Origin: Candidatus Thorarchaeota archaeon
GTDB lineage: Archaea; Asgardarchaeota; Thorarchaeia; Thorarchaeales; Thorarchaeaceae
NCBI GenBank assembly: GCA_016839245.1
Contig: JAEOUN010000036.1
Coordinates: 1 to 52,355 of the forward strand
Length of the DNA: 52,355 bases
Direction of reading: 5' to 3'
Within the stretch, counting starts at the first letter, position 1. Each line of letters starts with the position of its first letter. Below the pieces are notes generated by a model. It saw only the letters and a list, made by a program, of their open reading frames with translations, made no database searches and was not told where the DNA came from. Shown here piece after piece: positions 9,301 to 16,922 of the stretch. The position numbers were made by a program, and so were the translations under genes.

Positions 9301-9399
9301 CGAAACGATATCGTAATCTGGGCTTTGACGATTAAGAAAACGTTCACTGAGTTCAAGGTGCACCGTATCGTCATCGACCATTAGGACACGTACTGCCAT
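6394..9399 (-). CDS. Receiver / multi-PAS / histidine kinase
   Basis: A 1001-residue cytosolic sensor kinase with no membrane segment. Residues 1-125 form a response-regulator receiver: acidic cluster D9-D11, phospho-acceptor candidate D55, and a later K in YYIRKSS. About five PAS domains follow (roughly 140-270, 275-390, 415-545, 550-670, 675-790). The first has a PAS_3-type pattern ending in GTVQDITEQK. The C-terminus carries a dimerisation helix with SHDLKN (H811), an N box NLLDNAIRHG, and F/G2 boxes FSKGFTTSKSGQGYGL of a HATPase. The kinase therefore has an input-side receiver and several sensory modules. No DNA-binding response regulator is adjacent, so its target is unknown. The signal could be redox, light or ligand; no heme or flavin motif is evident. 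Confidence 0.93.
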   Translation of the reverse strand: MAVRVLMVDDDTVHLELSERFLNRQSPDYDIVSVETSEEAVRLLSEEEFDAAVCDIDLAGDSMTGLDILEYIRSEGINTPVVIFTGKSREEFAIQALNLGADYYIRKSSTNIDGLYAELSYYILTAVEKRKTERALRESEQKLRLSEARLAEAQRIAHSGSWVWEIQEDKEIWSDEIYRIFGLEPQEFKATYDAFLQSVHPDDREVVRKAVEDAINSRTLYRIDHRIVRPDGSIRYVHEEGEVTFDDGQALRMMGTVQDITEQKQQEASLLKERNKALLYLDLAGTMIFALDSSFKITMINKKGCEILGLEKEEVIGKNWIETFVAEEHQATARERLGLIQQKEQYNEPCCTFQIQNSSGESKSVMCNDTTIRDEYGEVTSILCSIQIVDENGSFTNSKDSVFITDSKKQYEWWQGVFEHAPSAIGIFDAEGLLVDANMAAVNLLGVKTKEDLINLSLFKDSRLPEEVLESVQKGRVHRFRYKWDFKYVQERDILDTSRSDIAFMDVILSSLQDSDGNPIGFVLHANDITDREKTEAALRANEEMFYTIFEESPICIQLFDSDGILVRANKASLDLFGYENQEDAIGLNLFEDPNIPEYVKTQLHQGNSVISQIRFDFSKNQIHQLHRTTKSGVMHLDCVFSPLHYGKEEDLQGFIIHVQDVTDRHLAGQALRESRESFKELYNNALIGLFRVRISDGLILECNNHFANSFGYIDRRELIDSSNLFKDFLLESESWNRLKRTLKETESLVTELQAITKSNHRLWMRFSLRLLEEKGYIEGVMSDITQEKHALEMLRKQREELSEFAHSMSHDLKNIFHNMLGFIELVEDENDINHLQKLRQMLRETSDLLDHSVALADAGLTVEENLTDIDLDALVKSIANSTIPESIEYEQDVLPRVKGDETKITQVFRNLLDNAIRHGQPSKIEIRLMQNESEYHILIQNDGREIPGDIRSKLFSKGFTTSKSGQGYGLTIVKRIVEAHNWNIELAGTQKTAFELVIPK

Positions 9400-9522
9400 A
9401 GGACATTTTCCCCCTTTTGGGCTCTTTCCTATTGCCCATTTTCCTTATTATCTTTCAGTATCTATATTGGTCTCCATTCCGCTAAACCTTAAATCCTTCC
9501 GACTACAATCCGTAGATAACAA

Positions 9523-9530
9523 GGGAGGTT
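9523..9530 (+). promoter_or_regulatory. Ribosome binding site deciding the TTG start at 9537
   Basis: GGGAGGTT lies 6 nt before TTG 9537. No ATG is close by, so this site fixes the start of the membrane protein gene. Confidence 0.7.
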
Positions 9531-9536
9531 AGATAA

Positions 9537-10910
9537 TTGGATATCCCCATTCTCTCTGGAATAGTTGAAGGTGTACAAATTTTCTTCAAAACTCGAAGAT
9601 ATCTTGCATACTTCATAGTGTTTGTAGCCACGACGTTTCTTGGTCTATTCGTTTCGTGGTTAATGACAATAACTGCTGGAACTGGCATTGAAGAGATTCT
9701 TGTGAACTTCTTTGTATATGTTGGTTCAGCAGGTACAATATACTTTGCACTCGGCTCTTTATTTACTGGACTTGGGGTTGATAACCTCTGGTTGACAAGA
9801 CGGAGTCGAGGAAGAACTACCGAATTGAAAGGCATCTCTTGGATGGCCATTTCTTTTGCCATTTCCGTCTTCTTGTCGTTATTGGCAGGTGCGATTGCTC
9901 TGCTATTTTTTGCTATTCTTTGTTGGGTTGGTTGGATAGCTTTTCAGGCATATCTTTCAACAAGAACAAGCCTACGAGTCGCGACTCTTGCTGAACCCAA
10001 GAAAGGTGGTTTTCTTCTCGGGACTGGTAGCTTCATTATTCTGCTGATTGGTCTAGTGATTATTGGCGCAGAAGCTGTAATTGCCTTGTCAATTGCTTAC
10101 CAGTTTGATATTCTTGGATTAGGACCAATACTAAATGGAATCTTTAGCAGTGCAACTCAGAATCTAATCGATCAGCGGTCGTTCCTACTTCTTGCTTACA
10201 TATTCATGGGCTTTTTTGCAATAGTAATGCTCTTTGCATTTCTAAGATATTTCCGCAGAGGAGCAGCATTGAATATTGCAATTCTGACATTATTCATCTC
10301 AATTTATGCTGGTTACTTTCTTGTCAATGTGATGAGACGAGGAGATATCTTTGGCATGGGTCCGGTTGATATAGCGATGTCTCTATTCTTCTTGGTTTAC
10401 GCAATGAGTGGAATAGGTGCCACTGTGACAGAAGCTATTGAAGAGTCACGAGTCAGAACAGGGGATTTTGGACCCCTACTAACTTTCTTCTTAGCAAGTG
10501 GATATTTCTTTGTAGATTCAATAATTGCTGTTGCATCTAATAGCAATACTCTAATCTGGGACTGGTTCCATGCTGGCGGTGTCTTTACTGATCCTAGGTT
10601 CTTGTTCCTCTTTAGAGATGTTGCCAAGCTAATGGCTTTCCCTCTTGTAGCAATATTTACAGCGATTTATTATCTCCGTGTTGAGCGACCAGAGCGGGTT
10701 GTTCAAAAAGCCAAAGAAAAGGGTGAAGCTCTGAAACCTGAAGAAGTGGATTCAGATATTGCAGAGGAGATAGAAGAAGAAGAGAAGAGGCCAAAGTCTC
10801 CAGAAAGATACTCTGCTCAGGAACCTGAGCGTGATTCGCGTAGACTGCAAATAGATAGTGGTCGTCGTCTAGGTGCTCCAAAACGCTATGGAGAAGACGA
10901 TGAGGATTAG
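9537..10910 (+). CDS. Polytopic membrane protein of unknown function
   Basis: A 457-residue protein with about ten predicted membrane segments between residues 15 and 385, then a soluble, highly charged C-terminal tail of about 70 residues rich in E, K and R (EEIEEEEKR near 410). No transporter signature is recognised. It begins at TTG 9537, supported by GGGAGGTT at 9523-9530, and faces away from the kinase gene with a 137-nt shared upstream region. It ends at a strong bidirectional terminator. The function is unknown; the tail suggests a cytoplasmic partner or a membrane-surface role, which is inference. Confidence 0.8.
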   Translation: MDIPILSGIVEGVQIFFKTRRYLAYFIVFVATTFLGLFVSWLMTITAGTGIEEILVNFFVYVGSAGTIYFALGSLFTGLGVDNLWLTRRSRGRTTELKGISWMAISFAISVFLSLLAGAIALLFFAILCWVGWIAFQAYLSTRTSLRVATLAEPKKGGFLLGTGSFIILLIGLVIIGAEAVIALSIAYQFDILGLGPILNGIFSSATQNLIDQRSFLLLAYIFMGFFAIVMLFAFLRYFRRGAALNIAILTLFISIYAGYFLVNVMRRGDIFGMGPVDIAMSLFFLVYAMSGIGATVTEAIEESRVRTGDFGPLLTFFLASGYFFVDSIIAVASNSNTLIWDWFHAGGVFTDPRFLFLFRDVAKLMAFPLVAIFTAIYYLRVERPERVVQKAKEKGEALKPEEVDSDIAEEIEEEEKRPKSPERYSAQEPERDSRRLQIDSGRRLGAPKRYGEDDED

Positions 10911-10927
10911 ACATTTGAAAATGAAAC

Positions 10928-10955
10928 AAGGGTCTCCCAAAGACCCTTCTTTTTA
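10928..10955. terminator. Hairpin terminator between convergent genes
   Basis: AAGGGTCT (10928-10935) pairs perfectly with AGACCCTT (10941-10948) around a 5-nt loop. A T-rich tract follows to the right, and A-rich sequence on the left serves the opposite direction. It lies between the convergent genes ending at 10910 and 10953. Confidence 0.7.
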
Positions 10956-11315
10956 CTTTTTAAAATATGCCCAGAGTTTTAGTCCAATATATGTCCATAC
11001 TGGATAGATCATGATTTGAAGGGCTGCTAGCGTGTCTATGAGTCCATTAGTATTTTCAAATTCGAAAGAGAATATTCCTGAGTTTATCATCAAATCTCTT
11101 CCTGACGATACTGTAGGCGCAAAAGGTTGCCAGAACCAATCCATGTACCATAGATTAAGATACAAAGATGTACTGGTGAACATGATGACACAAAGACTGA
11201 AGATGGCAAGTATTAATCCCACTGGCTTTGATGTTTTCTCTCGTAGAATTTGACCAATCCAACATGAAACTAATGTGAAGAAAATCAGGAGACCTGGATC
11301 TATTAGGAATGTCAT
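10953..11315 (-). CDS. Small membrane protein, unknown
   Basis: A 120-residue protein with three likely membrane helices (about 4-20, 30-52 and 92-115) and an external loop of about 35 residues rich in aromatic residues (WYMDWFWQPF). No family is recognised. It starts 16 nt after the stop of a 49-codon gene on the same strand, so the two probably form a short operon. It ends at the bidirectional terminator. Confidence 0.6.
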   Translation of the reverse strand: MTFLIDPGLLIFFTLVSCWIGQILREKTSKPVGLILAIFSLCVIMFTSTSLYLNLWYMDWFWQPFAPTVSSGRDLMINSGIFSFEFENTNGLIDTLAALQIMIYPVWTYIGLKLWAYFKK

Positions 11316-11331
11316 TGATAATCAGACTCTG

Positions 11332-11481
11332 CTACAACATCATGACAATCATCATGAGAATGGTTATCACAAACGAGGCTATTGCACAATTTACACAAGC
11401 ACCACGTTCTATTTCTCTCTTGTCGCGCTTACTTAGTTGTGATTCAACAATATCATCATTTTCCTTTTCGTTGTCTGTCAT
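11332..11481 (-). CDS. 49-residue single-pass protein with a CxxC motif
   Basis: A small gene. The N-terminal half is charged (MTDNEKENDD at the start), followed by RGACVNC and a hydrophobic helix of about 17 residues (ASFVITILMMIVMML) ending at the stop. GAGGT lies about 6 nt before the ATG at 11481, a reasonable ribosome binding site. The next gene begins 16 nt downstream. The layout is that of a tail-anchored peptide with a metal- or redox-capable CxxC placed at the membrane edge. The function is unknown. Coding status rests on the binding site, the operon spacing and the clear charged-then-hydrophobic composition. Confidence 0.55.
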   Translation of the reverse strand: MTDNEKENDDIVESQLSKRDKREIERGACVNCAIASFVITILMMIVMML

Positions 11482-11536
11482 CGTATGACCTCATCCATTG
11501 AATAAACACTGGCTGATTTAAACGTACGTTTTCTAG

Positions 11537-12016
11537 TTATTCGAGGATTCTCTCCATCTCAATTTCATCTCGAATAGGAATACCATATTTTCCCACAAAC
11601 GGGAGTTGAGGTTTTATTTTACGTGACTCTTCTATGGCATACCGGTGTACAAAGGCAATCTCATATCCTCTTCTTTGATAGAAGCGAATTGCATCTATAT
11701 TATCATTAGTCGTGATTAACCAGATTCTTTTGCACTTGTGTTCTTTGGCGATTTGTTCAATTCTATCAAGTAGCGCTGAACCAATTCCTCTCCCTTTTTC
11801 AATTGCATTCATTGTGACAATTTCTAATTCATTGTCTTCGATGCTATAAGTAAGAAGCCCCAATGGTTTTCCACTTACCTCAGCTATTAGTCCAGGCAGA
11901 AGGTCTGCTTTGTAGCTTATGCCACGGGTGACTATAATATTAGATGCCCAATTATCAAGCAATACTTCTGTTATCCAATCTCTATCATCTGGAGTTGACA
12001 TTCTAATTTCAATCAT
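11537..12016 (-). CDS. GNAT family N-acetyltransferase
   Basis: About 159 residues with the GNAT acetyl-CoA site: a central strand (LEIVTMNAIE), then the pyrophosphate loop KGRGIGSALLDRIE, and the C-terminal NIDAIRFYQRRGYE element typical of the family's last helix and strand. The substrate cannot be told; small-molecule amines and protein N-termini are both possible in this superfamily. The frame is open to 12034, but ATG 12016 (MIEIRMSTPDD) gives the usual GNAT beginning. It is divergent from a second GNAT gene at 12127, and the two are only distantly alike. Confidence 0.85.
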   Translation of the reverse strand: MIEIRMSTPDDRDWITEVLLDNWASNIIVTRGISYKADLLPGLIAEVSGKPLGLLTYSIEDNELEIVTMNAIEKGRGIGSALLDRIEQIAKEHKCKRIWLITTNDNIDAIRFYQRRGYEIAFVHRYAIEESRKIKPQLPFVGKYGIPIRDEIEMERILE

Positions 12017-12126
12017 CACGAGAACAGTCACCAATAATTCATGACAAATTCTATGTTATGCGTCTTTTGGTTTAGATATCTTGTACACTCCAAATAATTT
12101 ATGTCGAATTATGTACTAAGAAGAAA

Positions 12127-12648
12127 TTGTTGCATCAGGAGGATAAGCCTATTTACAACTACGCTGAAATAACAATTCGACATGCTAATCTCTCTGAAGT
12201 TGATGTCATTAAAGAGATCATCACTGAAGCCTATGAACCAATTCGTAAACAACTTTCTAGAATGCCTGCAGCTCTAAAAGAAGGTTTAGACAAGATTGCT
12301 CGACATATCCAAATGGGTGACCAATATGTTGCTGTCGTGGGCGATACCGTTGTCGGTACAATGCGCGTACGAATAGTCGGTCGCGTTGGAGTCATAGCTC
12401 GCGTTGCAGTTCGACAAAGTTTTCGTGGTCGAAGAATTGGTTCCATGTTGATGGATTATGCAGAAAACCTCATAGCACACATGAATGGGACTGTTGTTGA
12501 AGTTGAAGTCTATGGAGCCATTGATGAACAACTTGCCTTTTATGAGAAACTCGGTTATGTTGAAACAAACCGTCTTGAACGATTAGGTGAAGAAATAGTC
12601 GTTATGCAAAAGGAGCTTGTAGAATCCGATATTGAACCTGAATCCTAA
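12127..12648 (+). CDS. GNAT family N-acetyltransferase
   Basis: A 173-residue acetyltransferase. ITIRHANLSEVDVIKEII is the usual GNAT N-terminal strand-helix, VRQSFRGRRIGSMLMDYAEN is the acetyl-CoA loop, and AFYEKLGYVETNR is the C-terminal motif. Start is TTG 12127; another TTG follows directly. No ribosome binding site is seen, so the message may be leaderless or nearly so. It faces away from the GNAT gene at 11537-12016 across about 110 nt. The substrate is unknown. Confidence 0.85.
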   Translation: MLHQEDKPIYNYAEITIRHANLSEVDVIKEIITEAYEPIRKQLSRMPAALKEGLDKIARHIQMGDQYVAVVGDTVVGTMRVRIVGRVGVIARVAVRQSFRGRRIGSMLMDYAENLIAHMNGTVVEVEVYGAIDEQLAFYEKLGYVETNRLERLGEEIVVMQKELVESDIEPES

Positions 12649-12723
12649 CTTTTTCTACGATTTTCAATAAACTGCACGCTAGTGAGAATAAATTTTCGCA
12701 ATCAATCTTAGTCACTTAAAATA

Positions 12724-13806
12724 CTAGGGGATAATCTCACACCCATTATTGAATTTAGGATATTTGAAATCTTCAATTGTTATTATGCCATCTCTCAGGT
12801 GTTGTTGAATGAGAGGCAATCGATTTCTAATACTAGAGATTAGATGCTTCACAGTCAAGCAAATCTTGTTAAAACCTTCATCTCCCCATAGTTTTTGTTT
12901 ATTCGCGAAGAGACACCTTCCGCCGCAGATTCCATATTCACTACATGATGGGCATGGCTCATCTACATTCATGACATTACGCAAATCAGTTGGACTTGTT
13001 TTCCAAATGTCACCAACAAGTGAAAAGTCCCAATCTGGTGAGATTGGACATACTCCGATACTTCCATCGACATGAATTGCAAATGTATCAATACCTGATC
13101 CACATCGCAATTCTGATGCTTTGCTAGTGAGTAAAGAATATGTTATCGGAATAAAAGGCACTATACCTTCAACAACTCCTTCTGACATGTGATTTACCCA
13201 ATCATCCACTAGTTTTGTAATTCCCGGATTATATGAATCTCTTACCCATTTATCAAAGTCAATCCAATTTCCCTCAGCATCCCAAATGACATTCAACTGC
13301 CAATGAACATGATCAAATGATGGAGCTTTGATATCTAGTAGATGACGGACATCTCTATAGATATCTGATTGTTGAGAAACTGCCATTCGTGCAACAATAT
13401 CTCCTTCGTATAGATTCCTACGCAGCCAACTAACATTTCTGAGAACCTTTTGATATACTCCCCTTGATCTGTAATAGTCAGTAACAGCTTCGACTCCATC
13501 AATGCTGACTAATATAGAATGAATTCGATTGATATACTCAATTGGAATTCTATCGAGTAACAATCCATTTGTTTGTAACATGAATCTGGCATTTTGAAAT
13601 CTATCCATGAGTTGGATAATTAATGGTATTCGTAGGGTTGGTTCTCCTCCATAGAGCATGAGTTGGATATCATCATCTTTTGATAGAAAACTGCTTATAT
13701 CATCAATTGTATACTTAATCTCTGTTTGTGGACCTGTTTCCTCACCACCATGACAATATTGGCAGTTGAGGTTGCATTGTCTGGTCAACACAAGATGGTA
13801 ATTCAA
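12724..13806 (-). CDS. Radical SAM enzyme with SPASM-type C-terminal Fe-S region
   Basis: A 360-residue radical SAM protein. C11, C15 and C18 (TRQCNLNCQYCHGG) bind the catalytic 4Fe-4S cluster, and MLYGGEPT is the SAM-binding GGE element. The C-terminal part has a SPASM-like cysteine set: LRCGSGID, IGVCPISP, then a dense CPSCSEYGICGGRCLF block and a further C in KICLTVKH. Such proteins modify peptides or mature sulfatases. The short N-terminus, starting directly at the cluster motif, resembles archaeal putative peptide-modifying families. Start is TTG 13806, and the next gene upstream is about 80 nt away. No precursor peptide is evident nearby and no sulfatase is in the window, so the target is unknown. 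Confidence 0.88.
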   Translation of the reverse strand: MNYHLVLTRQCNLNCQYCHGGEETGPQTEIKYTIDDISSFLSKDDDIQLMLYGGEPTLRIPLIIQLMDRFQNARFMLQTNGLLLDRIPIEYINRIHSILVSIDGVEAVTDYYRSRGVYQKVLRNVSWLRRNLYEGDIVARMAVSQQSDIYRDVRHLLDIKAPSFDHVHWQLNVIWDAEGNWIDFDKWVRDSYNPGITKLVDDWVNHMSEGVVEGIVPFIPITYSLLTSKASELRCGSGIDTFAIHVDGSIGVCPISPDWDFSLVGDIWKTSPTDLRNVMNVDEPCPSCSEYGICGGRCLFANKQKLWGDEGFNKICLTVKHLISSIRNRLPLIQQHLRDGIITIEDFKYPKFNNGCEIIP

Positions 13807-13883
13807 GAAACATTTCGCCTCTTAAGATAGAACCTTCGATTAATTCAGATAGCATAAAGATTGCTTTTAGTGAATTATTCCAT

Positions 13884-14300
13884 TCAGTTGTTGTATTCAA
13901 ATTCTATAATCAAATCATAGTGCCCTATACCTGAATATGAATGCACCATTATTTGTAATATACCTGGCTCAGGATAATCATAATAGACATCTTCTCCTCC
14001 TGTAGTAAATCCAATGAAATCATAATCATCCAATGTTGGCAAATCACCAAATCGCCCGTAGAGGTCAAAATCAACACCACTACACTTGAGTACACAATGA
14101 ATGCTAGAAACATTCTCGGAGACCCTAATGGAATGATATCGCACTTCTCCTTCTCTTTCAATATTACCAGAAAAAGTGGCATTGGCATCTTGGACAAATG
14201 GTGATGTGCCTTGATAGTCGCTAAGAAAAGCGGCAGCAATTGATATGGATATCAATATCATGAAGATAGTAGCCACAATTAGATTGCTACGTTTCAGCAT
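13884..14300 (-). CDS. Secreted small protein with PPC-like domain
   Basis: A 138-residue protein with an N-terminal signal or anchor helix (IVATIFMILISISIAAAF). The remainder reads as a bacterial pre-peptidase C-terminal (PPC) beta-sandwich: VDFDLYGRFGDLPTLDDYD, then GGEDVYYDYPEPGILQIMV, then SYSGIGHYDLIIEF. PPC domains are extracellular carbohydrate- or protein-binding modules, usually attached to peptidases; here it stands alone. Two cysteines (CVLKC) could form a disulfide. It lies upstream of the radical SAM gene on the same strand and is divergent from a secreted papain-like protein gene, so a shared surface role is possible but unproven. Confidence 0.7.
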   Translation of the reverse strand: MLKRSNLIVATIFMILISISIAAAFLSDYQGTSPFVQDANATFSGNIEREGEVRYHSIRVSENVSSIHCVLKCSGVDFDLYGRFGDLPTLDDYDFIGFTTGGEDVYYDYPEPGILQIMVHSYSGIGHYDLIIEFEYNN

Positions 14301-14442
14301 AACAAAGACGCCAACAAACAGAAAGATAATTGTTTTTGAAGTGTTTTATGATGCTGTTCTTGGTTTCCTATAATAGGACAGAAATCGACCAATCGACAAG
14401 CTTATGAAAACACGACATAGGACAATGTTGGAGAGATAATCA

Positions 14443-15927
14443 TTGAGAACATCATCCCTAACTTTAATGTTTATGATTGTTTTAATAATCACTCCCGCAG
14501 TCGTCCAAGCAAAATCAGATTATGCTATAGTTGATTCTAACTTCACGATATCTGAAGCCAAGATACTTCCCGAAAAACCATATGTGTGGCAAGAAATTAA
14601 CGGTTTTTGTGCTTGGGCTGCAACTGCTATGGCAATGCAATATGCAGGAGTTGATATAGATCTCTATGATGTCTTTGCAGCTTCATCGGTAGGTTTCTCC
14701 TTTGCGTATTTCCACATAAATGATACAATGTTGATGTTCCCTGGTGTTCTCTATTCGCAAGTAGAGCCAATCGATTTCTTGGCAAAATTCTATGGTATTA
14801 ATTACACACTATATGTTGGATCCATGATTCCTTATATTGATCAAAATATTCAGGTCTGGGAAAGCGAGGATATTTCAGTTGGAGTCCTTGATGATAAAGA
14901 TGCTGCATTCGATTTGATGCGTAAAACCATTGATTCAGGGTATCCCTTGTTAGTGAGTGTGGATCCCACATTTCTTCCAGAATATGACTATGACATCTTG
15001 CGAGAGAATGATCTAACTGGAGGTGGACATGCGATATTATTAGTGGGCTATAATGACACACTTCAGTCTGCGACCATTGTCGATCCCGGTGTAGGATCTT
15101 TTGGAGATGACTTTGGTTATCCTGAAGACGAACGCGGTTATTATGCCAATATCTCTTACTATGATTTGGATAATGCTTGGTCTTCTCGATATTATATTGC
15201 AAACACCTTTCTTCCAGGAGGAACTCAGTTCACAAATCCTGAAGCAAGACTTGGTCGCTTAATACGCGATAAACTTCTTGGTGTTGGAACAACATATTCT
15301 CCATCCAGTGCAAATGCATACGTTGGAAAATTCGGGCAAGCTGCATTTAGAACAATGAGTTCTGATTTTACTGCTGAAGGTTTGAAATCATATCTGTCTG
15401 TATTTGATGAAATTGATGATGAAGTTCAATTCAAAGCATCAGCAATCATGTTCATTGGTCTTGGTCTTGAGGCACAGGTTACTCTACAATATCTATCCTA
15501 TCGAACAGCATTGACTGCACTTCCTGAGATAATGTCTGATACAGATCTCACTGATTTTGTACTCGCCGGTGAAAAGGCCTTACCATTCTTTGAACAATTA
15601 ACAGATAATTCAACACTCATATATCCCACTAATATCACTAAAGCTACCGGATATATCGCTACCACCTTCAAGGCAATTGCAGAGTCTTATAACTCGACTG
15701 GCGACATTGATGATGCATTTGCTCCATATGAAGACACACTCGACAACATCTCTGCAATGCTTCTTGGCATTGCAGATTCCTGGCGAGATGCAGGAAATGA
15801 ACTGGCGAAATACTGGCCTAATGATATACTATCTCAATATGGTACTGTATTGGCATTTGGAATTGTTGGCGTAGTCGCCATTGTGGTTTATTTCGTCAAT
15901 TGGATGCGAAAAAGACCATCTCAGTAG
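14443..15927 (+). CDS. Membrane-anchored extracellular papain-like (C39-type) cysteine peptidase
   Basis: A 494-residue protein. Residues 1-23 form a signal peptide. The catalytic domain spans about 45-255, with C56 in INGFCAWAATAM, H196 in GGGHAILLVGYND, and D214 in IVDPG completing a C-H-D set as in C39-like peptidases. A helical region with repeated acidic segments follows (about 265-460). The end is a single membrane helix (LAFGIVGVVAIVVYFV) and the basic tail RKRPSQ, so the enzyme should face outside the cell. GGAGAG at 14430-14435 lies 7 nt before TTG 14443. It may cleave surface proteins or peptides; the target is unknown. Confidence 0.8.
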   Translation: MRTSSLTLMFMIVLIITPAVVQAKSDYAIVDSNFTISEAKILPEKPYVWQEINGFCAWAATAMAMQYAGVDIDLYDVFAASSVGFSFAYFHINDTMLMFPGVLYSQVEPIDFLAKFYGINYTLYVGSMIPYIDQNIQVWESEDISVGVLDDKDAAFDLMRKTIDSGYPLLVSVDPTFLPEYDYDILRENDLTGGGHAILLVGYNDTLQSATIVDPGVGSFGDDFGYPEDERGYYANISYYDLDNAWSSRYYIANTFLPGGTQFTNPEARLGRLIRDKLLGVGTTYSPSSANAYVGKFGQAAFRTMSSDFTAEGLKSYLSVFDEIDDEVQFKASAIMFIGLGLEAQVTLQYLSYRTALTALPEIMSDTDLTDFVLAGEKALPFFEQLTDNSTLIYPTNITKATGYIATTFKAIAESYNSTGDIDDAFAPYEDTLDNISAMLLGIADSWRDAGNELAKYWPNDILSQYGTVLAFGIVGVVAIVVYFVNWMRKRPSQ

Positions 15928-16136
15928 ATAAGATGAGATATTGAAGATGCTAGATGAATAAAAAAACCTCATCAACAATTGTCATTATAGAAATTATCAT
16001 GTTATGCATTGTTTTGCGACATAAGTTTAAAACAGAATTTCATGTCTTCGACTACATTGCTTTCAAGCGTTCAAACAATGATTCATTTGTAATACGCACA
16101 AACTAGTCTTTATTTAATTCAGATAGACTGATACAA

Positions 16137-16796
16137 GTGGTGTTTAAGGTGGGCGATTCAGAAAATTCACAGGTACCGAATGAGAGTAAGACCGAGAAAG
16201 CTAAAATGAGTATTCTCAGTGCCACGAGTTATCTTCTCCCTTTAGCTTCCTCTATGCCTCCTTTCTGGGGAGGATTAATGACTTTGCCATTTTTATTGTA
16301 CTTGATTGGTATGATTGGCAATTGGCAAGCAATCACATTTCCTGACGACGTTTTCAATCTAATTGTAATCTTTGGGTCTCTCCTCCTAATTGCCTATTGT
16401 GTTGTCTATTTATGGCAGAAAAAGAAAGACAAGAAACTTGTGACAACTGGACCCTATCGATTTGTGCGTCATCCTCAGTACTTCAGTGTTACAATTTTTA
16501 CCTTTATTTTGACATTCCAGAGTGTATGGATTCTACAACATACTTTAGGAATTGGTTGGCTATCCATTGAAGAAACAATACTTCTATGGATTGCGACTCT
16601 ACTAGCATATATCGGAATTGCTTTAGTTGAGGAACATCATCTGAACAGCATATTTGGTCCAGCATGGCAAGAGTATCGGAGTCAAGTTGGATTCCTTATA
16701 CCATTTGTAAGATTTAATTCAAAAGTCCTTGAGTCCATTGTTAGCCTATTCATTCCTGTAATTCTTCTATACGCTAGCCTTTTTCTATTTCAATAA
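16137..16796 (+). CDS. Isoprenylcysteine carboxyl methyltransferase-like membrane methyltransferase
   Basis: A 219-residue protein with about five membrane segments. The SAM-binding signature of the ICMT/phospholipid methyltransferase superfamily is clear: LVTTGPYRFVRHPQYFS, then VEEHHLNSIFGPAWQEYRSQ. Family members methylate prenylated cysteines, phosphatidylethanolamine or other lipids; the substrate here is unknown. The start is GTG 16137 (a second GTG follows). A TATA-like TTTATTTAA at about 16110-16118 lies close enough to suggest a leaderless message. The last ~35 residues add another hydrophobic helix beyond the core family. Confidence 0.85.
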   Translation: MVFKVGDSENSQVPNESKTEKAKMSILSATSYLLPLASSMPPFWGGLMTLPFLLYLIGMIGNWQAITFPDDVFNLIVIFGSLLLIAYCVVYLWQKKKDKKLVTTGPYRFVRHPQYFSVTIFTFILTFQSVWILQHTLGIGWLSIEETILLWIATLLAYIGIALVEEHHLNSIFGPAWQEYRSQVGFLIPFVRFNSKVLESIVSLFIPVILLYASLFLFQ

Positions 16797-16922
16797 CTTC
16801 TCAATCATCTTGAAAAATATTGCAAATAAAAACGACGAAATTAGCACGACGAAAATTGAGGATACCTGAACGAGATATCAATCCTGAATGCGGTTCAAGA
16901 TATAGAATATATCTGAACTGCT

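Noticed and set aside
13742..13855. 37-residue frame overlapping the start of the radical SAM gene as a precursor peptide
   Set aside because: It overlaps the 5' end of the enzyme gene by about 65 nt in another frame, has no clear ribosome binding site, and has only one Cys; probably chance.
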